A DNA stretch of 8,301 nucleotides. Origin: DATKMS01 sp035541735. GTDB lineage: Bacteria > Desulfobacterota > Binatia > HRBIN30. The stretch is from NCBI GenBank assembly GCA_035541735.1, contig DATKMS010000343.1, positions 1-8,301 of the forward strand, given 5' to 3'. Made by a program: the position numbers and the translations under genes. How positions within the stretch are numbered: position 1 is the stretch's first letter; every line of letters begins with the position of its first letter. Positions 1 through 5,666 of this stretch are shown here, one piece after another. Below the pieces are notes generated by a model, which was not told where the DNA came from, searched no databases, and saw nothing but the letters and a program-made list of their open reading frames with translations.

Positions 1-2
1 TC

Positions 3-134
3 GACGTCAGCGAGCAACGGCCCGGTCAGAAATCCGGGACGCTGGTCGCGACGGTGCGGTCGGGCACGGCGGGTGTACCCACATTGCTCATTCAGGATCC
101 CAGCAGAGCACCTGAGGCGACTCACCAGGTGTAG
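3..134 (+). CDS. Possible C-terminal end of a protein truncated by the window edge
   Basis: Frame 3 is open from the left edge to a TAG at 132-134, giving 44 codons ending in the residues EATHQV. Most codons in the first two thirds end in G or C, as in the clear genes here, and the stretch GTLVATVRSGTAGVPTLLI could be beta strands. I recognise no family. If real, the gene converges on the DUF4139 gene and overlaps its 3' end by 13 bases. The open frame is too short to be convincing, and the region could instead be non-coding. Confidence 0.25.
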   Translation, partial: DVSEQRPGQKSGTLVATVRSGTAGVPTLLIQDPSRAPEATHQV

Positions 135-1672
135 CGCACGCGATAGCGCAGCGTCGCCTCGCCATCCTGTTTTACCTGCACGGGGAACTGGATGGTGCGC
201 GCGTCGACCTTTTCGTAGTCCTGGGTCTTCTGCACGATCTGCCAGTTCACCCAGCGGTAGAGATTCTCCTTGACGAGCACGGTGACCGGCGCCTCCTTGT
301 GGTTGCGCAGCTTGATTTCGATTTCCTCTTCCATCCAGTTGCGCGCCGTGTCGATCTTGAAGTCGAGCTGCTTGCGCTCGCCGACCACATCGAACGCGTC
401 GCCCAGCTTGATCAGCACATGCTCGTCTTTCGGTGTGTGGTCGATCGTATCTTCGCCGATGAATTCCAGGCTCTTGTCGGCCGGGTCGAGCTTGCTGACG
501 CGGATGCGTCCGGACGGCAGCGGCATGCCGAGGCCGTTGTCCTTGGCGTTCTTGAAGCGCAGGTAGATGTCGACCTTGGTATTCGACTCGGTGCCGTAGT
601 TACGGTCGGTCAGCGGATTCGGGAAGACGCCGCGGAAACCAGTCGGCAGGCCGTAGTAGACGAGTACTTTCTCACATGGGACGCCGTGCGCGTCGGGAAA
701 CAGCTCGATTTGCTTGGTCGAGTTGTCCGGTAACGTCGTCGGCCGGCCGAGGGTGTAGAGGTGGTACTCGAAGAACGCCTTCTCCTCGAAGCCGTGGTCC
801 TCCATCAACGCGGCTTTGGCGAGGGCGCGGCCCGCGGCCATCGGCTGCGGTGCTTGCGGCGCGCGATGGACATCCCCGGCGATGAGCTTGAGCTTGGCCT
901 CCGGATACCCGGCGCCGGATTGGTTGACGATGCTGACCCACGCGCCGATGTCGAGCACGCCGCTGTTGGCGTCCTTGCCTTCCGCGAAGATCAGGTTGTA
1001 GTCGGCCCACCAGGTCATGCCGCCGGTCTGGTACGTGACGCGTGTGCGTTGCGGCCCCGCCTTCTCCGCCGACACATCCCACACCAGCGTCGGCTTGGTG
1101 ATCAATCCACCGGGCAACTCGGGAAGGCGCACGTTCGAATAGCCGTTGATGATTTGCACGCCGCCGCTGGCGTCCTTGAGGATCACGCCGCCGGCCGTAC
1201 TGGTCAGCGTGCCGGTGAAGCTGGTGATCTTGTCGCCGCTGCTCTGTTCGACGGTGATCGTGCGGTCGAGATAGCGTTGCATGAGCTTCTCGGCGCTGAC
1301 CAGGTCGAACTCGTAGTTCTGCTCCACGACCTGTGTGCCGGAAGGATCGGTGAGTGAGGCAAAGGTGACCGTCGTCGGATCGATCAGCGCGGCAACATCG
1401 GCGAAGCGCACCGTGCTGCGGCCTTTCTGTAACGACAGCTCACGTTCCTGCTTGACGACGGCGTATCCTGGAATTGACGGTTGCTGTAGTGCGTAGCCGC
1501 CGCGCGCCGGCTGCGGCCGGTAGAGCTCGGGGGGAATCGCTCCAGGGCTGGCGGTGCTGTAGATGGTCAGCGCTACGGCGCTGACGTCATCCGCGGCGAC
1601 AGTGGGGCATCCCAGCCACAGGGAGGTGGCAAGCGCCGCGCCGTACAGAGTCAAGTCCTTCAACAGCGTCAT
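122..1672 (-). CDS. Exported DUF4139 domain-containing protein
   Basis: This 516-residue protein is probably secreted to the periplasm or cell surface; its biochemical role is unknown. The start is ATG at 1672, preceded by the ribosome site GAAAGGA seven bases upstream; an upstream ATG at 1735 in the same frame lacks this. Residues 1-26 form a signal peptide: K5, then a hydrophobic run (LYGAALATSLWLGC), with a likely signal peptidase I site after VAA. The C-terminal half shows the DUF4139 pattern: a basic RFKN segment, NGLGMPLPSGRIRV, a FIGED...HTPKDE turn, GDAFDVVGERK, then EIKLRNHKEAPVTVLVKE and a final GEATLRYRVRY. The N-terminal region (about 30-200) is mostly predicted beta strand. DUF4139 occurs in MuiA-like proteins, but the long coiled coil of classic MuiA is not evident. 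It faces a possible short gene at its 3' end and is divergent from the SRPBCC gene. Family assignment is good; function is unassigned. Confidence 0.85.
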   Translation of the reverse strand: MTLLKDLTLYGAALATSLWLGCPTVAADDVSAVALTIYSTASPGAIPPELYRPQPARGGYALQQPSIPGYAVVKQERELSLQKGRSTVRFADVAALIDPTTVTFASLTDPSGTQVVEQNYEFDLVSAEKLMQRYLDRTITVEQSSGDKITSFTGTLTSTAGGVILKDASGGVQIINGYSNVRLPELPGGLITKPTLVWDVSAEKAGPQRTRVTYQTGGMTWWADYNLIFAEGKDANSGVLDIGAWVSIVNQSGAGYPEAKLKLIAGDVHRAPQAPQPMAAGRALAKAALMEDHGFEEKAFFEYHLYTLGRPTTLPDNSTKQIELFPDAHGVPCEKVLVYYGLPTGFRGVFPNPLTDRNYGTESNTKVDIYLRFKNAKDNGLGMPLPSGRIRVSKLDPADKSLEFIGEDTIDHTPKDEHVLIKLGDAFDVVGERKQLDFKIDTARNWMEEEIEIKLRNHKEAPVTVLVKENLYRWVNWQIVQKTQDYEKVDARTIQFPVQVKQDGEATLRYRVRYTW

Positions 1673-1687
1673 GTTGGGTCCTTTCTC

Positions 1688-1709
1688 CGGCCGGTTCGTG
1701 TCCCGGCCG
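1688..1709 (-). promoter_or_regulatory. GC-rich hairpin in the 5' leader of the DUF4139 gene
   Basis: The arms 1688-1694 (CGGCCGG) and 1703-1709 (CCGGCCG) are perfectly complementary with an 8-base loop. On the minus-strand transcript this forms a 7-bp GC hairpin ending just upstream of the GAGAAAGGA ribosome site of the DUF4139 gene. It could protect the 5' end of the mRNA or modulate translation; it could also be a DNA dyad bound by a protein. No U-tract follows, so it is not an intrinsic terminator. Confidence 0.35.
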
Positions 1710-1765
1710 CCTGTCCTGCAAAACGGTGCGCGCAAATGAAAGTTGCACTGCCGTGCGCCGCACCT

Positions 1766-1787
1766 CCATGCCCGCGTTATGGCATGG
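1766..1787. promoter_or_regulatory. Perfect inverted repeat in the divergent intergenic region (candidate operator)
   Basis: CCATGCC at 1766-1772 and GGCATGG at 1781-1787 are perfect 7-bp inverted arms around an 8-base, AT-containing spacer. It lies between the divergent DUF4139 and SRPBCC genes, upstream of both, in the position of a shared operator. The second arm is followed by a further GCATG, a partial direct repeat. No regulator family can be named from the sequence. Confidence 0.3.
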
Positions 1788-1857
1788 CATGAGGACAGCG
1801 CAAGCCGTCAGCCGTGGGTGCGGCCTGTGCAACCAGAGCACGCGCCTGCTTGGCCTG

Positions 1858-1887
1858 TTGACGATCGCGACTACGTCTGTGTACGCT
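1858..1887 (+). promoter_or_regulatory. Possible sigma70-type promoter for the SRPBCC gene
   Basis: TTGACG at 1858-1863 (5 of 6 to the -35 consensus) is followed after 18 bases by TACGCT at 1882-1887 (3 of 6 to -10). Transcription would start near 1894, leaving a leader of about 36 bases before the ATG at 1930. The -10 is poor, so this is tentative. Confidence 0.3.
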
Positions 1888-1929
1888 CTTAGGAGTCAGC
1901 GGACGCGTGGCGTGCCAAAGGGGGATGCG

Positions 1930-2400
1930 ATGGCCAAGTTTCCAACTGAGGTCGAACGGTCGGTTACCGTCAAAGTGCCGCTTGAAAGGGCCTACAGCTA
2001 CCTGTGGGACGTCGTCGGTTCCTCCGCGTGCATCCCGGGTCTCAAGAAGTGCAAACGCGTCGGCAATGATACGTACCATTTTCTGTACGACGAGCGCTCC
2101 ACTGGACCGGTCACCATGGTGGTGCAGTACACCGCGCGCTACGAGGGGAATGGCACGGATCGCATCCGCTTCGAGGGCACCGGGGCGCAGAACGACAATA
2201 CCGACGTGACCGGTCTGATTCGGTTGCAACCGACGGGGCCGGACAGCACGCGCATCACGCTGCGACAGACCGTGGCGCCGGACACGCCGGTGCCGCGGCT
2301 GCTGCAAGGGCTCATTCGGTCGTTCGTCGAGAGCGAGGCGGCCGATGCAGTGAAGGAATATCTGGCGAACGTGAAACGTACGCTCGAGCAGACTGCGTAA
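1930..2400 (+). CDS. SRPBCC (START/Bet v1-like) family protein
   Basis: This is a 156-residue cytoplasmic protein with no signal peptide or membrane segment. The pattern is that of the SRPBCC hydrophobic-ligand-binding fold: a first strand EVERSVTVKVPLERAYSYLWD leading into a helix, an IPGLKKCKRVG turn, a run of antiparallel strands (TGPVTMVVQYTARY, DRIRFEGTG, VTGLIRLQPT, TRITLRQTV), and a long C-terminal helix (about 120-154: LLQGLIRSFVESEAADAVKEYLANVKRTL). The start is ATG at 1930 because AAAGGGGGA sits just upstream and the possible promoter at 1858-1887 would begin transcription downstream of the longer in-frame start at 1726. The family includes CoxG-like, polyketide-cyclase and lipid-transfer proteins, but the ligand cannot be read from sequence. 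The gene appears to be transcribed alone, divergent from the DUF4139 gene, and a separate promoter follows it. The fold call is good; function is unknown. Confidence 0.8.
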   Translation: MAKFPTEVERSVTVKVPLERAYSYLWDVVGSSACIPGLKKCKRVGNDTYHFLYDERSTGPVTMVVQYTARYEGNGTDRIRFEGTGAQNDNTDVTGLIRLQPTGPDSTRITLRQTVAPDTPVPRLLQGLIRSFVESEAADAVKEYLANVKRTLEQTA

Positions 2401-2442
2401 GTTTTCCCGTCTCCTCTGGTGACCACCGCGGCGATTGGTTGC

Positions 2443-2471
2443 TTGACACTCCCGGCGCCGCTCTTTATGGT
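2443..2471 (+). promoter_or_regulatory. Strong promoter of the zapB-like/zapA operon
   Basis: A perfect -35 TTGACA at 2443-2448 is separated by the optimal 17 bases from TATGGT at 2466-2471 (4 of 6, with the key TA and final T). The expected start of transcription, 6-8 bases past the -10, falls at about 2477-2479, on the ATG of the next gene at 2478. The mRNA should therefore be leaderless or nearly so, which fits the absence of a Shine-Dalgarno sequence there. Confidence 0.7.
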
Positions 2472-2477
2472 GCAGCG

Positions 2478-2726
2478 ATGCTTGATGTCTCAAAGGCTAT
2501 AGACCTGGAAAGTTTGAAGCTTTTGGAGTCCAAGGTTGAGCAGTTTGTGGCCCAGCACGAACGCGTACGCGAGGAGCACGGGGTGCTGGCGCGGCGTTTG
2601 GTTGAGAAGGACCGCGAGTTGGCCGAAGCCGCCGTGACGCTCAAGCGTTACGAGCAAGAGCGGGCCGAGATCAGGGCGCGGCTGGAGCGCATTCTGAGCA
2701 GACTCGACGCTTTGGATCTCACGTAG
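2478..2726 (+). CDS. ZapB-like coiled-coil cell division protein
   Basis: This short 82-residue protein is almost entirely helical and coiled coil. Heptad-like hydrophobics run from SLKLLESKVEQFV through the C-terminal RARLERILSRLDALDL, with many E, R and K between. Small coiled-coil proteins of this type (ZapB-like, or the TIGR02449 group) often lie directly upstream of zapA and are thought to act at the division ring with ZapA and FtsZ. The start is ATG at 2478; longer readings to TTG at 2439 run back through the promoter. No ribosome site precedes it, and the promoter geometry predicts a leaderless message. The stop is 6 bases before zapA, so the two are co-transcribed. The division role rests on context and shape, not on a catalytic motif. 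Confidence 0.75.
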   Translation: MLDVSKAIDLESLKLLESKVEQFVAQHERVREEHGVLARRLVEKDRELAEAAVTLKRYEQERAEIRARLERILSRLDALDLT

Positions 2727-2732
2727 GCGCCC

Positions 2733-3047
2733 ATGGACCGGCCGGTGGAAGTTGAGATCATGGGATATCGGCTCACGGTCGCGAGCGAAGACAGTGAGGA
2801 GCACATTCGAGCCGTGGCGGCGGACGTCAACCGACGCATGCACGAACTGGCGAATGGACGGGCAGCGATGCCGTCGCTAAACCTGGCACTGGTGACAGCG
2901 TTGAATATCGCCAGCGAATGGAGGAAACTACAACATCAACAACAGGAGCTTTGCCAAACGGTCAACCGAACGGCGCAGCGGGTGGTGTCGAAGTTGAGCG
3001 CGCTGGGGCCGTCGGTTCGGAAAGGAGAAAGCATCGCAAGGGGATAA
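2733..3047 (+). CDS. zapA: Cell division protein ZapA
   Basis: ZapA binds FtsZ in the cytoplasm and cross-links its filaments at the division ring. This protein has 104 residues, a normal length. The N-terminal globular domain is visible as VEVEIMGYRLTVASEDSEEHIRAVAADVNRRMHEL (about 5-40), followed by the conserved NLALVTALNIASEW segment (about 50-64) and a C-terminal coiled coil (LQHQQQELCQTVNRTAQRVVSKL). The chosen start at 2733 keeps the first strand complete; an internal ATG at 2760 would remove it. The ribosome site is weak (only TAGG, formed partly by the stop codon of the gene before), so translation is probably coupled to the ZapB-like gene 6 bases upstream. Its TAA stop (3045-3047) coincides with the start of the folded RNA proposed as 6S RNA, a zapA/ssrS arrangement known from other proteobacteria. 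Confidence 0.92.
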   Translation: MDRPVEVEIMGYRLTVASEDSEEHIRAVAADVNRRMHELANGRAAMPSLNLALVTALNIASEWRKLQHQQQELCQTVNRTAQRVVSKLSALGPSVRKGESIARG

Positions 3048-3191
3048 GAGGTGCATGATGTCCTGCGTGACGTCACCGTGCGGATACGGGCTTGACCCCA
3101 GACTATTCCGCGCAGGCGGGTCCGTGGCCCGATCGGGCACCGGGGTTCCGAGGCGTGCCGCGCGACGCGGGCAGGAAATTGTGCAACCTCT
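3047..3191 (+). ncRNA. ssrS: Probable 6S RNA (regulator of RNA polymerase)
   Basis: The stretch just after zapA folds into a long rod. A closing stem of 19 pairs joins 3047-3066 to 3171-3191, broken only by a bulged A at 3185 and a G-A mismatch (3060/3177). A bubble follows (3067-3076 against 3165-3170). The upper stem has pairs 3077-3083/3158-3164, 3085-3088/3154-3157 and 3091-3099/3142-3152 (CUUGACCCC, with a 2-base bulge opposite), and is capped by hairpins 3107-3120 and 3124-3140. A closing stem, open bubble and apical arm make up the 6S architecture, which mimics an open promoter and sequesters the sigma70 holoenzyme. 6S RNA genes lie between zapA and fau in many proteobacteria, as here. 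At about 145 nt it is shorter than most (160-200), the ends are estimates, and no clear own promoter is seen, so it may be processed from the zapA transcript. If it is not 6S, it is another structured RNA. Confidence 0.65.
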
Positions 3192-3217
3192 GTCTTGGTG
3201 GGGTGTAGGAGTTGGCT

Positions 3218-3403
3218 GTGGGATTTGAATTCCTAGTTTGGGTTGTCTTGGATTTGCTTGTTGTCAGTGTTGCAGGGGCTTGTGCGCAGCGTCACCAACT
3301 CGTGCTGCTCGAGACGGAGACAGTCAGTGGTGCGCGGACTATGAAGCAGAGAGCGGCTCGTTGGATGCAGCGAGCTTCGGGGCCCCCTCGACAGAGCACG
3401 TAA
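3218..3403 (+). CDS. Possible small membrane protein between the 6S-like RNA and fau
   Basis: A 61-residue reading frame begins with GTG at 3218, six bases after an exact AGGAG (3207-3211). Residues 3-22 (FEFLVWVVLDLLVVSVAGAC) are strongly hydrophobic and could be one membrane helix or a signal peptide, although no positive charge precedes them and one Asp lies within. The tail is polar and basic (MKQRAARWMQR). I recognise no family. Third-position GC is close to half, lower than in the flanking genes, and the hydrophobic run comes from a T-rich stretch that could be non-coding, so this is uncertain. Its downstream part overlaps a candidate promoter (3317-3345) and a hairpin (3356-3375), which argues against it or implies dual use. 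Confidence 0.3.
   Translation: MGFEFLVWVVLDLLVVSVAGACAQRHQLVLLETETVSGARTMKQRAARWMQRASGPPRQST
3317..3345 (+). promoter_or_regulatory. Possible promoter for the fau-rny-ymdB-tyrS genes
   Basis: GAGACA at 3317-3322 (4 of 6 to -35) and TATGAA at 3340-3345 (4 of 6 to -10) are spaced by 17 bases. Transcription would start near 3352 and give a leader of about 110 bases before fau, containing hairpins at 3356-3375 and 3441-3458. Neither box is strong; readthrough from the zapB-like promoter is the alternative. Confidence 0.3.
3356..3375 (+). other. Stem-loop in the zapA-fau intergenic region
   Basis: GCTCGTT (3356-3362) pairs with AGCGAGC (3369-3375), giving 7 pairs including one G-U, with a 6-base loop. 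A GC-rich GGGGCCCC follows instead of a U-tract, so it is not a standard terminator. The rest of 3376-3440 shows no gene or motif I can support. Confidence 0.3.
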
Positions 3404-3440
3404 CCAACTACCCGCTTCGAATCTGCTGCCGACCCTCGCC

Positions 3441-3458
3441 CCGGTCTTGAGAGACCGG
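3441..3458 (+). promoter_or_regulatory. Perfect hairpin abutting the fau start codon
   Basis: CCGGTCT (3441-3447) and AGACCGG (3452-3458) form a perfect 7-bp stem with a TGAG loop, ending three bases before the ATG at 3462. It occupies the place of the ribosome site and would mask the only weak Shine-Dalgarno-like bases (CCGGA), so it could limit fau translation or tie it to another event. No U-tract follows, so it does not look like a terminator. Confidence 0.4.
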
Positions 3459-3461
3459 AAC

Positions 3462-4064
3462 ATGAACGTAGAGAAGCGTGCGATTCGGCAGCGATTACGG
3501 GAGCAGCGACGTGCTCTCACCGCGGAAGCCGTCGAGGCGGCGGGCTGGGCAGTGCAAGAGCAGGTGCTCAGGTTTGCGCCCTACACCGCCGCGGTGTCGC
3601 TGATCGCCTATATCACTCATGAAAACGAGCTGCCGACGGCTGGATTGCTGCGCGCGGCGGAGCGCTCCGGCCGCGGCCTGTTCCTGCCGCGGAGTACGCC
3701 ACCGATCGGGGTGGTGCGCTGGCAAACCGGCGAGCCGCTGGTGGCGGGCTGCGGCGGTGTGTACCAACCGGCCGATGGGAGGGACACGCTCCCCGAAGTG
3801 CCAGGGGTGGCCCTCGTTCCGGTTGTGGGGTGGGACGCGACAGGGCAGCGTCTCGGAAGGGGTGGTGGCTTCTACGATCGACTGTTCGCCGCGCTGACGA
3901 CCGGAATCACCCGCGTTGGCCTGGCATATGAATTCCAACTGTGTCCAGAGCTCCCACGTGACCCGTGGGACATCCCTCTGGACTATGTGATCACGGAGCG
4001 ACGGACTGTGCGGTGTGAGCGCACCGGGGCGGCGCTTCAGAAGGGAGGGCTGCAGTTGTCATGA
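3462..4064 (+). CDS. fau: 5-formyltetrahydrofolate cyclo-ligase
   Basis: This cytoplasmic enzyme uses ATP to convert 5-formyl-THF to 5,10-methenyl-THF, returning stored folate to one-carbon metabolism. The 200-residue protein has the expected parts: the N-terminal basic segment (K5, R6, then RQRLREQRRAL), YITHENELPT with its conserved Glu, the FLPR strand, and the phosphate-binding signature RLGRGGGFYDR at 130-140 within VPVVGWDATG. Two positions depart from the usual form: the expected EPHD motif reads DPWD, with W169 in place of His, and the I-x-E-P motif reads VYQP. ATG 3462 is used as start; TTG 3447 would lie inside the hairpin stem. The stop overlaps rny by 4 bases (ATGA), implying translational coupling. 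Its place after zapA and the 6S-like RNA matches the fau (ygfA) locus of other proteobacteria. Confidence 0.92.
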   Translation: MNVEKRAIRQRLREQRRALTAEAVEAAGWAVQEQVLRFAPYTAAVSLIAYITHENELPTAGLLRAAERSGRGLFLPRSTPPIGVVRWQTGEPLVAGCGGVYQPADGRDTLPEVPGVALVPVVGWDATGQRLGRGGGFYDRLFAALTTGITRVGLAYEFQLCPELPRDPWDIPLDYVITERRTVRCERTGAALQKGGLQLS

Positions 4065-5623
4065 GCTACGTTGTACCTGGTTTGGCAATCATCGTGCTGT
4101 CGGTCTTGTTCGCTGCCATCTTCGAACTCGTCCGCCGCCAACAAACGCGTCAGCAAGCGCAGAGCGCCGACGAAACTGCGCAGCGTGTTGTGCGCGAAGC
4201 GCGGGCCGAGGCGGACAGCGTCCGCAAAGAGGCCGAGATCAAGGCAAAGGAAATCATCTTGCAGGCGAAGGCGGAGGTGGAGAAGGACTCACGGGATCGT
4301 CGGCGCGAACTGCAGCAACTCGAACGGCGTCTGGTGGCGCGGGAGGAGAACCTGGAGAAGCGTGCGGAACAGATCGAGAAGCGCGAAGCCGAGACCGGCA
4401 AGCAAGAGCAGCTCTTGCGCCAGAAGGAGTGGCAATTGGCGGAGCGGCAGGAGGACTGCAACCGGCTCGTCGATGAAACCCGGGAACAGCTCGAGCGGGT
4501 TGCGGGGCTGACGCGCGAGGAAGCAAAGCGCAGTCTCGTCGAACAGATGGTCGACGAAGCGCGTCACGATGCGGCGAAACACATACGCCTGGTGGAGGAA
4601 GAGGCACGCGCCGAGTCGGACCGCCGCGCGAAGAAGATCATCAGCATTGCCATCGAGCGTCTTGCCGGAGAGTTCGTTGCCGAGCGCACGGTGTCGGTCG
4701 TGCACCTGCCGAGCGATGACATGAAGGGACGCATCATTGGCCGGGAAGGGCGCAACATTCGCGCCATCGAAGCCGCCACGGGTGTGGATCTGATCGTCGA
4801 TGACACTCCAGAGTCGGTGATCGTGTCGTGTCACAATCCGATTCGACGGGAGATCGCACGCATCGCGTTGGAGCGTCTGATCTCGGATGGACGCATCCAC
4901 CCCGGGCGCGTCGAGGAGGTCGTGCGCAAGGCGGAACAGGAAATCGAGGAGAGCATTCGGGAGGCCGGTCAGAAGGCGATCTTCGAGGTTGGCATCCACG
5001 GCGTGCACCCGGAGATCGTCAAGCTGCTGGGGATGCTGAAGTACCGCTACAGCTATGCGCAGAACGTTCTCATGCATTCGCTGGAATGCGCCTTCATCGC
5101 CGGCGCGATGGCGGCCGAGCTCGGCTTGAACGTCAAGCAGGCGCGGCGGGCCGGGTTGCTGCACGATATCGGCAAGGCGCTCACGCATGAGGTGGAAGGG
5201 TCGCACGCGATCATCGGCGCCGATATCGCGCGCAAGTACGGCGAGTCCGCGAAGATCGTCAATGCCATCGCGGCGCACCACGAGGAGGTGAAGGCGGAGA
5301 CCATTCTCGCCCCGCTCGTTGATGCGGCGGACGCGCTGTCGGGGGCGCGGCCGGGGGCGCGCCGTGAAATGCTGGAGAGCTACGTGAAGCGGCTCGAAGA
5401 CCTGGAACGCATCAGCAACTCGTTCAAGGGCGTCGAGAAGTCGTTTGCCGTCCAGGCGGGGCGCGAAATTCGCATCATTGTCGAACCGCGTGCCGTAACC
5501 GACGAGCAGGCGACGACGCTGGCACACGAAGTGGCGCGCAAGATCGAGAACGAGATGACCTATCCGGGGCAAATCAAGGTCACGGTGATTCGCGAGACGC
5601 GTGCGAGTGACGTCGCGAAATAG
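4061..5623 (+). CDS. rny: Ribonuclease Y
   Basis: RNase Y is a membrane-anchored endoribonuclease that starts mRNA decay and processing. The 520 residues are the family's normal length. Domain order: an N-terminal membrane helix (about 4-24, VVPGLAIIVLSVLFAAIFELV); a long charged coiled coil (about 26-200, rich in E, K, R and Q); a KH RNA-binding domain with the GRIIGREG signature at 223-230; and an HD phosphohydrolase domain with H339 (MHSLE), the metal-binding HD pair at 368-369 (LLHDIGKA) and H406-H407 (AHHEE). The start is ATG 4061, with AAGGGAGGG 11 bases upstream, and it overlaps the fau stop. The usual DHE after HDIGKA reads THE here, a small change. The next gene is ymdB, a common partner of rny. 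All catalytic residues appear intact. Confidence 0.97.
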   Translation: MSYVVPGLAIIVLSVLFAAIFELVRRQQTRQQAQSADETAQRVVREARAEADSVRKEAEIKAKEIILQAKAEVEKDSRDRRRELQQLERRLVAREENLEKRAEQIEKREAETGKQEQLLRQKEWQLAERQEDCNRLVDETREQLERVAGLTREEAKRSLVEQMVDEARHDAAKHIRLVEEEARAESDRRAKKIISIAIERLAGEFVAERTVSVVHLPSDDMKGRIIGREGRNIRAIEAATGVDLIVDDTPESVIVSCHNPIRREIARIALERLISDGRIHPGRVEEVVRKAEQEIEESIREAGQKAIFEVGIHGVHPEIVKLLGMLKYRYSYAQNVLMHSLECAFIAGAMAAELGLNVKQARRAGLLHDIGKALTHEVEGSHAIIGADIARKYGESAKIVNAIAAHHEEVKAETILAPLVDAADALSGARPGARREMLESYVKRLEDLERISNSFKGVEKSFAVQAGREIRIIVEPRAVTDEQATTLAHEVARKIENEMTYPGQIKVTVIRETRASDVAK

Positions 5624-5666
5624 GGCAATGAGGGACGACCTGCGTCGGAGCCGCCGCGGTTGATCC

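Noticed and set aside
1777..2493. Minus-strand open frame of 238 codons opposite the SRPBCC gene
   Set aside because: A shadow frame; it also crosses the strong plus-strand promoter at 2443-2471.
3124..3173. GC-rich hairpins as a rho-independent terminator after zapA
   Set aside because: No U-tract follows either hairpin (3124-3140 or 3156-3173).
3219..3236. TTTGAATTCC stretch resembling a T-arm on either strand
   Set aside because: No proper 5-bp stem or cloverleaf on either strand; best read as chance similarity.
3188..3351. Alternative 6S RNA fold using CTCTG (3188-3192) and CAGAG (3347-3351)
   Set aside because: Its interior is GU-rich and weakly paired, and it competes with the far stronger 19-pair helix of 3047-3191.
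3411..3427. TTCGAAT resembling a tRNA T-loop
   Set aside because: The flanking 5-base arms (CCCGC and CTGCT) do not pair, and no acceptor, D or anticodon arm can be drawn around it.
3048..3461. THF riboswitch, SRP RNA or tmRNA in the zapA-fau gap
   Set aside because: None of the conserved sequence cores of these RNAs that I know is present; only the rod fold of the 6S type is supported.
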